Below, one piece after another: positions 7,874-15,384 of a DNA stretch of 15,384 nucleotides (positions are counted from its first letter, which is position 1; the number at the start of each line of letters is the position of its first letter). The position numbers were made by a program, and so were the translations under genes. The stretch is from an uncultured Pirellula sp. (lineage in GTDB: Bacteria; Planctomycetota; Planctomycetia; Pirellulales; Pirellulaceae), in NCBI GenBank assembly GCA_903837255.1, contig CAILTZ010000576.1, forward strand, positions 1 to 15,384, given 5' to 3'. Below the pieces are notes generated by a model. That model was not told the origin of the DNA. It was given only the letters and a program-made list of their open reading frames with translations, and ran no database searches.

Positions 7874-10800
7874 ATGTACGGCAACTATCAAGTTTGGTGC
7901 GATGTCGGCGGCACCTTTACCGACTGCTTCCTGGTAGGCCCCGATGGCAATCGTCAACAACTCAAAGTCCTATCGCACGGACGTATGCCCGGACAAATTG
8001 GGCCATGGTCCGACCCGTATACCTGGAGAGATTCTCGGCGAGTCGGCGAGCCGGACCACTTTTGGGTCTCTAGCCGCGTCGTAGGTGTGGATAGGGCTCA
8101 TCAAGCGATCGCGCAAGGCGTCTGCAGGGCATTCGACGGAGAGACCGGCATAATCCGCGTCGGAAACTGGACTGCACTGGGTGCAAACAGCCGAGATTTC
8201 TCCCCTGATGATCTGCATCGATCGATGGTCGCTTACGAACTCTCACCAGGGATCGAGGCCCCCGTGCTGGCGGCACGGCTGATGCTCAGAGTACCCTTGA
8301 GCAACCCGCTCCCTGGTCTGGATGTGCGACTGGGAACCACGCGCGCGACCAACGCGCTACTGACCCGATCCGGCGAAAAGACGGCACTGGTGACCACTCA
8401 AGGCTTCGAGGATCTGATCGAAATCGGTTACCAAGAACGTCCCGAACTCTTTGCAATCCATGTTCAAAAAAGGCCCATGCTCTACGATCGCTGCGTTGGG
8501 ATCATCGAGAGACTAGATCCGACTGGCCAGGTCCTAGTGCCACTTGACGAGGACCAAGCACGCTCGGAACTCCAACGATTGTTCGATGAGGGGATCCGCT
8601 CGCTCGGTATCTGCTTGCTGCACTCCTATCGAAATCCAGTCCATGAATTGCAAGTGGCCGAGCTTGCACGCCAGCTAGGCTTTGAATGGGTCTTTTGTTC
8701 CAGCCGCGTCGCACCGGTGATCCGCGCCGTATCGCGGGGCGAAACGACCCTCGTGGACGCTTATTTGACCCCGGTGGTTCGCAAGTACCTTGGGAGCGTG
8801 CGGGAGCAATTCTGCCAAGGTGCGGTTAGCAAGCTGCGGGTGATGACCAGCAGTGGTGGTCTGGTCGATGCCGCCGAGGCGTCCGGAAAAGAACTGGTCC
8901 TATCCGGTCCTGCCGGAGGCGCGGTGGCTCTGCAAGCCATCTCCAAACAAAGCGGTGCGCCGAAGCTGATCGGACTCGACATGGGAGGCACTTCGACCGA
9001 TGTCTGCCGCATCGATGGCCGATTGCAACTTGAGCATGAGACGATCAAAGCCGGGATTCGAATGACGGTTCCAACCCTGGCGATCCACACCGTGGCCTCT
9101 GGAGGTGGTAGCGTCTGTTACTTTGACGGTGTCCAGCTTCGCGTCGGTCCAAAAAGTGCAGGATCCGATCCAGGGCCGGCTTGTTATGGCCGCGGCGGAC
9201 CGCTGACGATTACCGACCTGAACCTGCTCGAAGGACGGATCGACCCCCAAGCCTTTCCGATCCCGCTGCAACGGGCTGCCTCCGAGCGGCGTTTGTCGGA
9301 ATTGCTCGAACAAGTTCGGTGCAATGGCTTGTTCGAATCGATGGACGGCCAAGGACTGGTAAACGGTTTGCGGCGAATCGCCAACGAACAGATGGCTTCG
9401 GCTGTACGAGCCATCAGCATCGAGCAAGGAGCCGATCCCCGTGAGCATGCGTTGGTCGGTTTCGGAGGAGCAGCCGGTCAGCATATCTGCCAAATCGCCG
9501 AGCTGCTTGATATGCAGCGGATCATCGATCATCCCCAAGCCGGCCTGCTGAGCGCTCTGGGTATGGGGCTTGCCCAAGTCAAACGGTCTGCAAATCATCC
9601 GATCTACGAGCCTCTAAGCCAGATCGATCCTCAGAGGCTCCAAAGAATTCGAGAGGAGCTCAGGAGTCGAATCGGCCAGGAGCTAGATTTAGAAGGTGTT
9701 CTGCAAAGCGAGCAGAGTTATCGGGGTGAAGTCGAACTGCGCTACGCGGGTAGCGAAGGAGCGTTGCGAGTCTCCTGGGATGATCGTCCCGAGACATGGG
9801 CTGGTCAGTTCCACGACAAATACCGTCAGAAGTACGGTGTTGCAAGGCTCTCTGGTCGGCTAGAGCTAACGAGCCTGTGGCTCGAAGGCTCTTCGCCCCC
9901 ACAGTCCATCCACCAAGAGGCAGATATGGCCTCAGAGACCAGCATGAGTCCGACTCGGCTACCGATTGGTGAGCATCGGATGATCCAGATGGTTGTCGGG
10001 GGACAGAGAGTCCAAGCACCCTGCATCGATCGGCGAGCGATCCGGGCTGGGGAGTTGATCGCTGGGCCTGCGCTGGTCCAGTCCCAGGGGGCCACGACCA
10101 TCATCGATTCGGGTTGGGATGGGACCGTGCAACCGGATGGTTCGCTTTGGATCGATCGAGCGAAAAGTTCTATCGAGAAAACCGAGCGCATGGACCAGTT
10201 GGCTACTAGCAGGGTCGATCCGATCCTTCGCGAAGTCATCGCGCAGAGGGTTGCGGCGATTGCCGATCAGATGGGGATTGTGCTCGAACAGACTGCCTTG
10301 AGCGTCAACGTCAAGCAGCGTCGAGATTTCAGTTGTGCAGTGTTCGATGCCCGAGGGGAGCTCATCGCGAATGCTCCGCATGTGCCTGTGCATCTTGGGG
10401 CGATGGGCCGGACGGTGCAAGCCATGATCGAGCGTTTTGACAAAATGCAGCCCGGGGATTGCTTCGTCACCAACGATCCTTATCAAGGTGGTTCGCACTT
10501 GCCAGATGTGACGGTCGTCACTCCGGTATTCCCCAAGTCCAGCTCGAATCGCCCAGCGTTTTTTGTCGCCTCGCGAGCCCATCATGCGGAGATTGGTGGG
10601 ATTGCCCCAGGGTCGATGGCCCCTACGTCCAGGCGGCTCGGCCAAGAGGGGGTGATCATCCCACCGATGCATTTGACCGAGCATGGTCTGGATCGCAGCG
10701 CCCAATTGGAATCGCTGCTGAGAAATGCTCTTTATCCATCGCGCAACGTGGCTGAGAACATGGCCGATCTGCTGGCTCAGCAAGCGGCCAATCAGCGAGG

Positions 10801-11800
10801 TGTTTTGGCGATGCAGGAATTGGCCGAGTCCATGGGTGTCGAGCACTTGCAGTCGATCCTCGAATCGATCTTGGAGGTGGCCAGAGCCAAGACGGTTCGC
10901 TGGATCGAAAGTTTGACTCAGGACGAATATCGATTCGAAGATGCGATGGATGATGGAACGAGGATCGCGGTTCGGCTCACCAAGCGCTCGGGCGGTCGAT
11001 TGGTGATCGACTTTGAGGGGACAGGAGCCGAGTGCCCAGGGAATCTCAATGCGAATCCCGGGATTGTGACCGCGGCGGTCATGTACACGATCCGCTGCGC
11101 GATTGGGGATACGATGCCACTGAATTCCGGGGTGATGCGAGCGGTGGATTTGAAAATCCCGCGAGGGATTCTCAATCCTCAGGGGACCGGGCCCATCGAG
11201 GATTGGCCGGCGGTGGCTGGGGGGAACGTCGAGACGAGTCAGAGGATTGTCGATGTGCTTTGGGGGGCACTGGGTTTGGCAGCAGCCAGCCAAGGGACAA
11301 TGAACAACTTTCTGTTTGGCAATGCGCATTTTGGTTATTACGAGACCATTGGCGGAGGGACGGGGGCTAGCCCATTTGGTCCAGGAGCACATGCTGTGCA
11401 TTGCCACATGACCAACACCCGACTGACAGATGTCGAGGTTCTCGAGAGTCGCTATCCGGTGCGGGTGATAAGCTTTGGGGTGCGTCGCTCTAGTGGTGGC
11501 AAGGGGCTTTACGAAGGTGGCTCTGGGATGGTCCGCGAAGTGATGGCGCTCGAACCGCTGGAGGTGTCGCTTGTCACGAGCCGTCGGGTCGGTCGAGGGC
11601 CGTACGGTCTTTCGGGAGGAAGCGATGGGGCTCTAGGGGAGAATTGGTGGATAGGGACAGGGCATCAGCAGCGACGATTGGAGGGGTCGTGTCAAATGAG
11701 AATAGAAGCAGGGGAGCGGATACGAATCATGACGCCCGGCGGAGGGGGCTTTGGGATTCGGTCAGCCTCGACCGCTGATGGGGCGCTAATGGATCGCTGA
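7874..11800 (+). CDS. Fused HyuA-HyuB 5-oxoprolinase/hydantoinase family protein
   Basis: 1308-residue cytoplasmic enzyme with both subunits of the ATP-dependent hydantoinase/oxoprolinase family in one chain, near the length of eukaryotic 5-oxoprolinase. These enzymes open cyclic amides such as 5-oxoproline (to glutamate) or hydantoins using ATP. In the HyuA half, the first phosphate-binding motif is [11 protein letters not shown] (9-19), then [11 protein letters not shown] (153-163), SGPAGG (344-349), the second phosphate motif [10 protein letters not shown] (367-376) and [15 protein letters not shown] (428-442). The HyuB half starts at about 773 ([11 protein letters not shown]) and has [25 protein letters not shown] and a glycine-rich TPGGGGFG end. 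GGAG at 7866-7869, four bases before the ATG, supports the start. Odd features are about 119 residues between the N-terminal strand and LGTTRATN, where about 50 is usual, and a switch to GGG glycine codons near the junction. The substrate cannot be told; N-methylhydantoin or acetone carboxylase-type roles are alternatives, though the fusion favours oxoprolinase. Confidence 0.88.
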   Translation: MYGNYQVWCDVGGTFTDCFLVGPDGNRQQLKVLSHGRMPGQIGPWSDPYTWRDSRRVGEPDHFWVSSRVVGVDRAHQAIAQGVCRAFDGETGIIRVGNWTALGANSRDFSPDDLHRSMVAYELSPGIEAPVLAARLMLRVPLSNPLPGLDVRLGTTRATNALLTRSGEKTALVTTQGFEDLIEIGYQERPELFAIHVQKRPMLYDRCVGIIERLDPTGQVLVPLDEDQARSELQRLFDEGIRSLGICLLHSYRNPVHELQVAELARQLGFEWVFCSSRVAPVIRAVSRGETTLVDAYLTPVVRKYLGSVREQFCQGAVSKLRVMTSSGGLVDAAEASGKELVLSGPAGGAVALQAISKQSGAPKLIGLDMGGTSTDVCRIDGRLQLEHETIKAGIRMTVPTLAIHTVASGGGSVCYFDGVQLRVGPKSAGSDPGPACYGRGGPLTITDLNLLEGRIDPQAFPIPLQRAASERRLSELLEQVRCNGLFESMDGQGLVNGLRRIANEQMASAVRAISIEQGADPREHALVGFGGAAGQHICQIAELLDMQRIIDHPQAGLLSALGMGLAQVKRSANHPIYEPLSQIDPQRLQRIREELRSRIGQELDLEGVLQSEQSYRGEVELRYAGSEGALRVSWDDRPETWAGQFHDKYRQKYGVARLSGRLELTSLWLEGSSPPQSIHQEADMASETSMSPTRLPIGEHRMIQMVVGGQRVQAPCIDRRAIRAGELIAGPALVQSQGATTIIDSGWDGTVQPDGSLWIDRAKSSIEKTERMDQLATSRVDPILREVIAQRVAAIADQMGIVLEQTALSVNVKQRRDFSCAVFDARGELIANAPHVPVHLGAMGRTVQAMIERFDKMQPGDCFVTNDPYQGGSHLPDVTVVTPVFPKSSSNRPAFFVASRAHHAEIGGIAPGSMAPTSRRLGQEGVIIPPMHLTEHGLDRSAQLESLLRNALYPSRNVAENMADLLAQQAANQRGVLAMQELAESMGVEHLQSILESILEVARAKTVRWIESLTQDEYRFEDAMDDGTRIAVRLTKRSGGRLVIDFEGTGAECPGNLNANPGIVTAAVMYTIRCAIGDTMPLNSGVMRAVDLKIPRGILNPQGTGPIEDWPAVAGGNVETSQRIVDVLWGALGLAAASQGTMNNFLFGNAHFGYYETIGGGTGASPFGPGAHAVHCHMTNTRLTDVEVLESRYPVRVISFGVRRSSGGKGLYEGGSGMVREVMALEPLEVSLVTSRRVGRGPYGLSGGSDGALGENWWIGTGHQQRRLEGSCQMRIEAGERIRIMTPGGGGFGIRSASTADGALMDR

Positions 11801-11801
11801 T

Positions 11802-11833
11802 AAACAGCCAAACAGCCAAGCAGCCAATTAGCC
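11802..11833 (+). repeat. Four 8-base tandem units after the oxoprolinase stop
   Basis: Directly after the tandem stops TGA-TAA (11798-11803), an 8-base unit occurs four times: AAACAGCC, AAACAGCC, AAGCAGCC and a decayed AATTAGCC. Slightly downstream TCGCTAA occurs twice (11841-11847, 11849-11855). The tract lies in the 126-base gap between two convergent genes. No classical hairpin plus T-tract terminator is visible in the gap. Confidence 0.7.
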
Positions 11834-11926
11834 TGGGATCTCGCTAAGTCGCTAATCTTGCCAAGGGGTTTGATGTCGAGAACGTCAGCAGTCCATGCAA
11901 ACATCTAGAGAAAATATTCAGTGTTG

Positions 11927-12748
11927 TTACGAGGCGTATTTTTCGAAGGAGCGAATGGTCTGGGTGGCTGCTAGGTCCGAGTCAGGCAACGGGAAAACCT
12001 CGGCGCTTAAATAGCCGCAATATCCAATCGAACGCAAGGCGTCGATCAACGGCTCGACCGTTAGGTGCCCCAAGCCGATGGCTTGGCGGTTGCTGTCGGC
12101 AAAATGGATGTGACCTATCGCTGCCCCTGCCTTGCGAATCGAATCGGCCATATCCGCCTCCTCGATGTTCATGTGGAACCAATCCGCTAAAAGCTTCGTG
12201 CAAAACAACCCCTGGATCATCGCTGAGCCTTGGGCCAGCGTGTTGCACTGGTCGGTCTCGTATCGATTCAGCGGTTCGTAAAGGATCCTGCCGCCGATCT
12301 GTCGGGCTTGGGCGTCGAGTCGCTCGAGCCCCTCACGCAGGAACTCCTTGGCCTGCATCTTGGTTACGCCCGGTCCCGATCGACCTTGCATCGAACCGAT
12401 AATCATCGGGGCCGAAAGCTTGGTCGCCACCTCGAGCATCATCATGAGAAACTCCATGGCCTTGGACCGGACCTGCGCGTCAGGATCGGCCAGCGACAGC
12501 TTGTGCCGCACCCAACCGGCCCCGGTCCCGACAGCCGCAATCTCCATTCCAATCGCTTTTGCCAGCCCCCCGGCGTCGATCCCCTGAAAGTACTCCGGGC
12601 CTGGTGGGAAGATCTCTAGAGCATGAAATCCGAGCTTTTTGGCTGATTCTAAGCTCGACTGCAGCTGGCCCCAATAGACAAATGGACCACCCTGGGCTTC
12701 TGGGACAGCCGAGAAGGTTACGGCGGATTTGATGCTGGTCTTGTTCAT
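11927..12748 (-). CDS. Sugar phosphate isomerase/epimerase-type TIM-barrel protein
   Basis: 273-residue member of the xylose isomerase-like TIM-barrel superfamily (AP endonuclease 2 fold), which includes ketose 3-epimerases, hydroxypyruvate isomerases and inosose dehydratases. Candidate metal ligands are E158 in LYEPLNRYE, D189 in DWFHMN, H215 in GHIHFADS and E250 in LSAEVFP. Their spacing (31, 26 and 35 residues) closely resembles the E-D-H-E set of ketose 3-epimerases, so a metal-dependent isomerase or epimerase is likely; the substrate is unknown. The chain lacks a signal peptide, so it is cytoplasmic. An in-frame stop at 12755-12757 rules out a longer start, and ATG 12748 has no clear ribosome site. 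The gene converges on the oxoprolinase gene and diverges from pstS, and its start lies six bases from a Pho-box-like repeat. Confidence 0.83.
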   Translation of the reverse strand: MNKTSIKSAVTFSAVPEAQGGPFVYWGQLQSSLESAKKLGFHALEIFPPGPEYFQGIDAGGLAKAIGMEIAAVGTGAGWVRHKLSLADPDAQVRSKAMEFLMMMLEVATKLSAPMIIGSMQGRSGPGVTKMQAKEFLREGLERLDAQARQIGGRILYEPLNRYETDQCNTLAQGSAMIQGLFCTKLLADWFHMNIEEADMADSIRKAGAAIGHIHFADSNRQAIGLGHLTVEPLIDALRSIGYCGYLSAEVFPLPDSDLAATQTIRSFEKYAS

Positions 12749-12753
12749 TGAAG

Positions 12754-12783
12754 CTTAATGATATCTTAATATTGGTTGGCTGT
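12754..12783 (+). promoter_or_regulatory. Putative Pho box in the isomerase/pstS divergent region
   Basis: CTTAATGA (12754-12761) and CTTAATAT (12765-12772) are direct repeats with an 11-base period; a poorer third unit may follow in phase at 12776-12783. An 11-base period is the hallmark of PhoB/PhoP/SphR sites, and the CTTAA core resembles the cyanobacterial (CTTAACCT-like) and Bacillus (TTAACA-like) Pho boxes. The site lies about 100-118 bases before the pstS ATG, the gene most commonly under Pho control. Only two units match well and the tract is AT-rich, so chance cannot be excluded. Confidence 0.45.
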
Positions 12784-12815
12784 TCTATTCGTCGCGATTG
12801 CAAGAAAATCTGGCT

Positions 12816-12839
12816 CGACGGTGCTAGCACGACGGTGCT
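12816..12839 (+). repeat. 10-base direct repeat and palindrome in the pstS leader
   Basis: CGACGGTGCT occurs at 12816-12825 and 12830-12839, a 14-base period. The bases between and around form a perfect 10-base palindrome, GTGCTAGCAC (12821-12830). The element lies 33-56 bases before the pstS ATG, where it could be an operator or a short leader hairpin. Confidence 0.6.
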
Positions 12840-12859
12840 GGAGAGAATACCGGATAACC

Positions 12860-12864
12860 AAGGA
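12860..12864 (+). promoter_or_regulatory. Ribosome binding site of pstS
   Basis: AAGGA sits seven bases before the ATG at 12872. This ideal spacing decides the pstS start over the longer in-frame reading from 12776. Confidence 0.75.
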
Positions 12865-12871
12865 TATTGCC

Positions 12872-13888
12872 ATGCAAGAGAAAATAGGTATCGCTTTGTT
12901 CAGCCCCACAGGAAACAGCCTTCGAGGACTCTTATCGGTAGGCATGGTCGCCTGGCTTTTGTGCCTTGACGCGGTCGGTCAGTTGGCGGTCGATCCGGCT
13001 CTGAAGCCTTACAAGGCGGTGCCTGGAGTATCGGGGCAGCTCAAAAGCGTCGGTTCGGATTCGATGAATCCGCTGATGTTGCTGTGGACGGAAAAGTTCA
13101 AGACGTACTACAAGGGGGTTCGGACCGAGGTCGAAGGGCAGGGGTCGTCGAAAGCTATGCCGGCCTTGATCGAAGGTGCTTCGGCCTTTGGTCCAATGAG
13201 CCGCGACGCGAAGAGCAACGAAATAGCGGATTTTGAAAAGAAATTCGGGTACAAGCCGACGTTGATCCCGACGGCGATCGATCTGCTTGCGATCTACGTG
13301 CATCGAGACAGTCCTCTCTCGGAGATATCGTTGCAGCAACTCGATTCGGTTTTTTCTAGCACTCGGAAACTTGGTGGGAACAAGATCGAGAAGTGGGGAG
13401 AGCTTGGGCTTACAGGCGAGTTCGAATCGGCCAACATCGCTATGTTCGGACGAAACGCTGCCTCGGGGACTTACGGTTTCTTCAAAGAAAAGGTTCTCGG
13501 CAATGGTGACTACCGCGACTTGGTCAACGAGCAGCCTGGGAGCACAGCCGTCATTCAGTCGGTAGGTGAAAACAAGTTTGCGATTGGCTATAGCGGTGTA
13601 GGCTTCAAAACGGCCTCGGTAAAAACCCTTTCCTTGTCCTCAAAGCCTGGGGAAAAGGCCTTTCCTCCGACCTCTGAGCACGCTTATAGCGGCGAGTATC
13701 CCCTGGCCCGTTACCTGTATCTGGCGATCAATCACAAACCCGGCACCAAGCTCGATCCGGTGAGGCGAGAGTTTTTAAGGTTTATATTCAGCAAAGAGGG
13801 TCAGGAGTTGGTGGTCAAGGAAGGATCGTTTCCAGTGGATGCAGGGACGGCATCCAAGGCTTTGAAGGTTCTAGGCATCGACCCTTAA
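12872..13888 (+). CDS. pstS: Phosphate ABC transporter substrate-binding protein PstS
   Basis: 338-residue periplasmic phosphate-binding protein that captures phosphate for the PstCAB importer. A signal peptide is visible, with a hydrophobic core at about 20-33 and a probable cleavage near DAVGQ (33-37); no convincing lipobox is present. Family motifs are VGSDSMNPLM (60-69), the loop with VEGQGSSKAMPALIEG (87-102), FGPMSRDAKSNE (106-117) and GRNAASGTYGFF (193-204). They match the serine- and arginine-rich phosphate pocket of PstS proteins, and the C-terminal FLRFIFSKEGQELV segment is also typical. The start is fixed by AAGGA seven bases upstream; the frame is open back to 12776 but those residues look like leader DNA. 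The upstream region has a Pho-box-like repeat, and pstC follows within two bases, so this is the first gene of a probable phosphate-starvation operon. Confidence 0.92.
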   Translation: MQEKIGIALFSPTGNSLRGLLSVGMVAWLLCLDAVGQLAVDPALKPYKAVPGVSGQLKSVGSDSMNPLMLLWTEKFKTYYKGVRTEVEGQGSSKAMPALIEGASAFGPMSRDAKSNEIADFEKKFGYKPTLIPTAIDLLAIYVHRDSPLSEISLQQLDSVFSSTRKLGGNKIEKWGELGLTGEFESANIAMFGRNAASGTYGFFKEKVLGNGDYRDLVNEQPGSTAVIQSVGENKFAIGYSGVGFKTASVKTLSLSSKPGEKAFPPTSEHAYSGEYPLARYLYLAINHKPGTKLDPVRREFLRFIFSKEGQELVVKEGSFPVDAGTASKALKVLGIDP

Positions 13889-13890
13889 GA

Positions 13891-15384
13891 TTGGCGGGCA
13901 TCATTACGACCGAAGCGGGCGACGGACAGATTTCAGCGAATCGACGCCTCCACCGTCGCGATCATTCCTCGCGCGCCGGGGTATATTGGGCCGACCATTT
14001 GGCTCGAGCGATCATAACCATTGGTGGTATCGGTACGATCATCGTGGTGCTGCTGGTTGTGCTGGTGTTATTGGCGAATGTCGTGCCGCTGTTTCGTCCA
14101 AGTCACCTTACCGATGGTCCCCTGGTCGCTTTGGCTTCTTCAAAGGATGCATCGCAAGAGCTTGCGACAAACAACGCTGTGCTGGCATTTGGTTCCGATG
14201 AGTACTCGGAAATTCTCTGGCTGGTGCGGCCCGACCAAAGCATCGACGTTTACAGTCTGAGCGATGGAACGCATCTTCAGAGAATCACTCCTCCGGCGAG
14301 GATAGATGGCACCATGGCCGTCGGTGCCAGAGTGGCCAAGATCGATGATCTGCAAAGCTCGGTCTTGTTGGGTTTAGAGGACGGTTCGGTTCGTCCGATT
14401 CTATGGACGATCGATGTGAGTTTCGCTTCTGTGGTCGATTTGGATCGGGAGATAGCCGATGCCATCCTAGCCCAAGCCGGTGCACCGGTTGTTCGCGACC
14501 AGACCATTTTCCGAGCCACTTCGGAGGGTTTGATTCGTAAGGTGAAGTTTGTAGGTGCAGAGTATTTGGATCCGATCCCTGTGCATGCTGGACCGATTGA
14601 AAAGGTCGATTGGGTTTTGAAGTCAGACTCTTCGATGATGGCCTCGTCGCAGAAGGGGACGTGGGCTAGCTCAACTGCCGACGAATTGTCGATGGGGCAA
14701 TACGAGCGTCAGGCTGGGGGTCTTGGGGCCAAGCCCAAGCAAAGCGCCCAAGTCTGGCGATCTAAGTTGGTAGGTGTCCAAGCCCCTGGGAGTAGTCTTG
14801 ATGCAGATCCTCCAGTGGCCGTTGAAGGATTGATGATCTCCGGACTTGGGGATTCGATTCAGAGTGTCGACAAGACAGGCCGGGTTAGTCGGTGGAGTCC
14901 TGGCGAAAACCAGGTGCTTGATCGGGACGACAATTACATGACAATCACAGCCCAGCTGAGCGCTTTGTCTGCAAGCGAGCCACTGCTGGGTCGCGCGACA
15001 TTGATGTTAGGGAGTCAAGCAGGAGAGATTGAGGCGGTCGCCTTGACGACAAGCGATTCGGGTCGCGAACTGCGAACGATCCACAGGATCCCATGCTCGA
15101 ACGCATCGATTCGTGCGATAGCCGCTAGTCCAGCCCACAGGCTTGTCGTGGTCGCAGACAAAGTTGGAGGTTTGAAGGTCGTGCATGTGACTTCTGAGCG
15201 AATAATCGCTGAACTGGATTCCACAAAACTCAGTGACGACGATCAGATGCGATTCACCAGGACTGGCCGCGAGTTGCTCATATGCAATCGCTCTGGATTC
15301 CGGCGTCTTGCGCTCGATAGCGAGTATCCTGAAGCTTCGCTGGCGAGTTTCTTTAGGCCGCTTTGGTACGAGGGCTACCAGGAG
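13891..15384 (+). CDS. pstC: Long-form phosphate ABC transporter permease PstC, N-terminal part (3' truncated by window edge)
   Basis: An open frame of 498 codons runs to the right edge without a stop. A basic cytoplasmic N-terminus is followed by one membrane segment (about 41-64, rich in I, V, L and G), then more than 400 residues expected outside the inner membrane. That part repeats strand-turn motifs like beta-propeller blade ends: GLEDGSVRPILW (161-172), SEGLIRKVKF (211-220), DKTGRVSRW (327-335), GSQAGEIEAVAL (374-385) and DKVGGLKVVHV (423-433). The last residues, FFRPLWYEGYQE, resemble the segment before the permease core in long PstC proteins; the channel-forming transmembrane domain should lie beyond the window. 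No ATG occurs in frame before the membrane segment; TTG 13891, two bases after the pstS stop, is the first usual start codon, and TTG 13999 is a shorter option. The place right after pstS supports the assignment; the exact start is uncertain. Confidence 0.8.
   Translation, partial: MAGIITTEAGDGQISANRRLHRRDHSSRAGVYWADHLARAIITIGGIGTIIVVLLVVLVLLANVVPLFRPSHLTDGPLVALASSKDASQELATNNAVLAFGSDEYSEILWLVRPDQSIDVYSLSDGTHLQRITPPARIDGTMAVGARVAKIDDLQSSVLLGLEDGSVRPILWTIDVSFASVVDLDREIADAILAQAGAPVVRDQTIFRATSEGLIRKVKFVGAEYLDPIPVHAGPIEKVDWVLKSDSSMMASSQKGTWASSTADELSMGQYERQAGGLGAKPKQSAQVWRSKLVGVQAPGSSLDADPPVAVEGLMISGLGDSIQSVDKTGRVSRWSPGENQVLDRDDNYMTITAQLSALSASEPLLGRATLMLGSQAGEIEAVALTTSDSGRELRTIHRIPCSNASIRAIAASPAHRLVVVADKVGGLKVVHVTSERIIAELDSTKLSDDDQMRFTRTGRELLICNRSGFRRLALDSEYPEASLASFFRPLWYEGYQE

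Noticed and set aside
8900..9598. A 232-codon minus-strand open frame opposite the HyuA half
   Set aside because: It is antisense to conserved HyuA motifs and has no family resemblance; it is a by-product of codon use on the plus strand.
9959..11407. A 482-codon open frame on the minus strand inside the HyuB half of the oxoprolinase gene
   Set aside because: It is fully antisense to a well-conserved enzyme domain, rich in R, H, P and D as expected of shadow frames in GC-rich coding DNA, and has no recognisable domain.
11801..11926. A bidirectional rho-independent terminator in the convergent gap
   Set aside because: I could not find a GC-rich hairpin followed by a T-tract on either strand.
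11927..12748. A pathway link between the isomerase and the oxoprolinase
   Set aside because: The genes are convergent and not co-transcribed, and no shared substrate can be argued from sequence.
12776..12871. An N-terminal extension of PstS
   Set aside because: The ATG at 12872 has an ideally spaced AAGGA and begins a normal signal peptide; the extension would cover leader repeats.
13986..14260. Two small plus-strand open frames (71 and 79 codons) starting at 13986 and 14021
   Set aside because: They overlap the long frame encoding the PstC membrane segment and have no features of their own.
1..15384. A defence island, prophage or mobile element
   Set aside because: There is no integrase, transposase, terminal inverted repeat, CRISPR array or known defence gene; the AddA/RecB-type nuclease is an ordinary repair enzyme.

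Overview
The window looks like chromosomal DNA of a free-living, moderately GC-rich Gram-negative-type bacterium. A planctomycete (Pirellulales-like) is the best guess. The guess rests on three things: the pairing of an alpha-toroid/DUF4159 protein with a TPR lipoprotein, a fused HyuA-HyuB oxoprolinase-type enzyme, and a PstC with a very large periplasmic insert. It is inference from gene content, not from a marker gene. No rRNA, tRNA, CRISPR array, insertion sequence, phage gene or attachment site was found.

Layout, left to right. (1) 1-1602 (+): the C-terminal part of an AddA/RecB-type UvrD helicase-nuclease, cut by the left edge. (2) 1615-5329 (-): a probable two-gene unit, a TPR lipoprotein followed by a secreted alpha-toroid protein with two DUF4159 domains; its end converges on the helicase gene with a 12-base gap. 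(3) 5463-7771 (+): a stand-alone GspF/PilC-type inner-membrane protein, then hemW, a radical SAM heme chaperone. (4) 7874-11800 (+): a 1308-residue 5-oxoprolinase/hydantoinase-type protein with HyuA and HyuB halves in one chain. (5) 11927-12748 (-): a TIM-barrel sugar isomerase/epimerase. (6) 12872 to the right edge (+): pstS, then a long pstC that runs out of the window and has no usable ATG start. The rest of a pst operon (pstA, pstB, phoU) is expected beyond the edge.

Most of this is housekeeping or nutrient-handling biology. DNA-end processing, heme insertion, amidohydrolysis of cyclic amides and high-affinity phosphate uptake sit side by side with no obvious joint pathway. No undescribed multi-gene system is evident. 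The points most worth a second look are: a Pho-box-like direct repeat between the isomerase and pstS that could control both; a sharp change in glycine codon use inside the fused oxoprolinase close to its HyuA/HyuB junction; an enlarged N-terminal region in that protein; the TTG-start pstC with a propeller-like periplasmic domain; the tandem DUF4159 architecture; and a roughly fourfold excess of GATC in the first kilobase.
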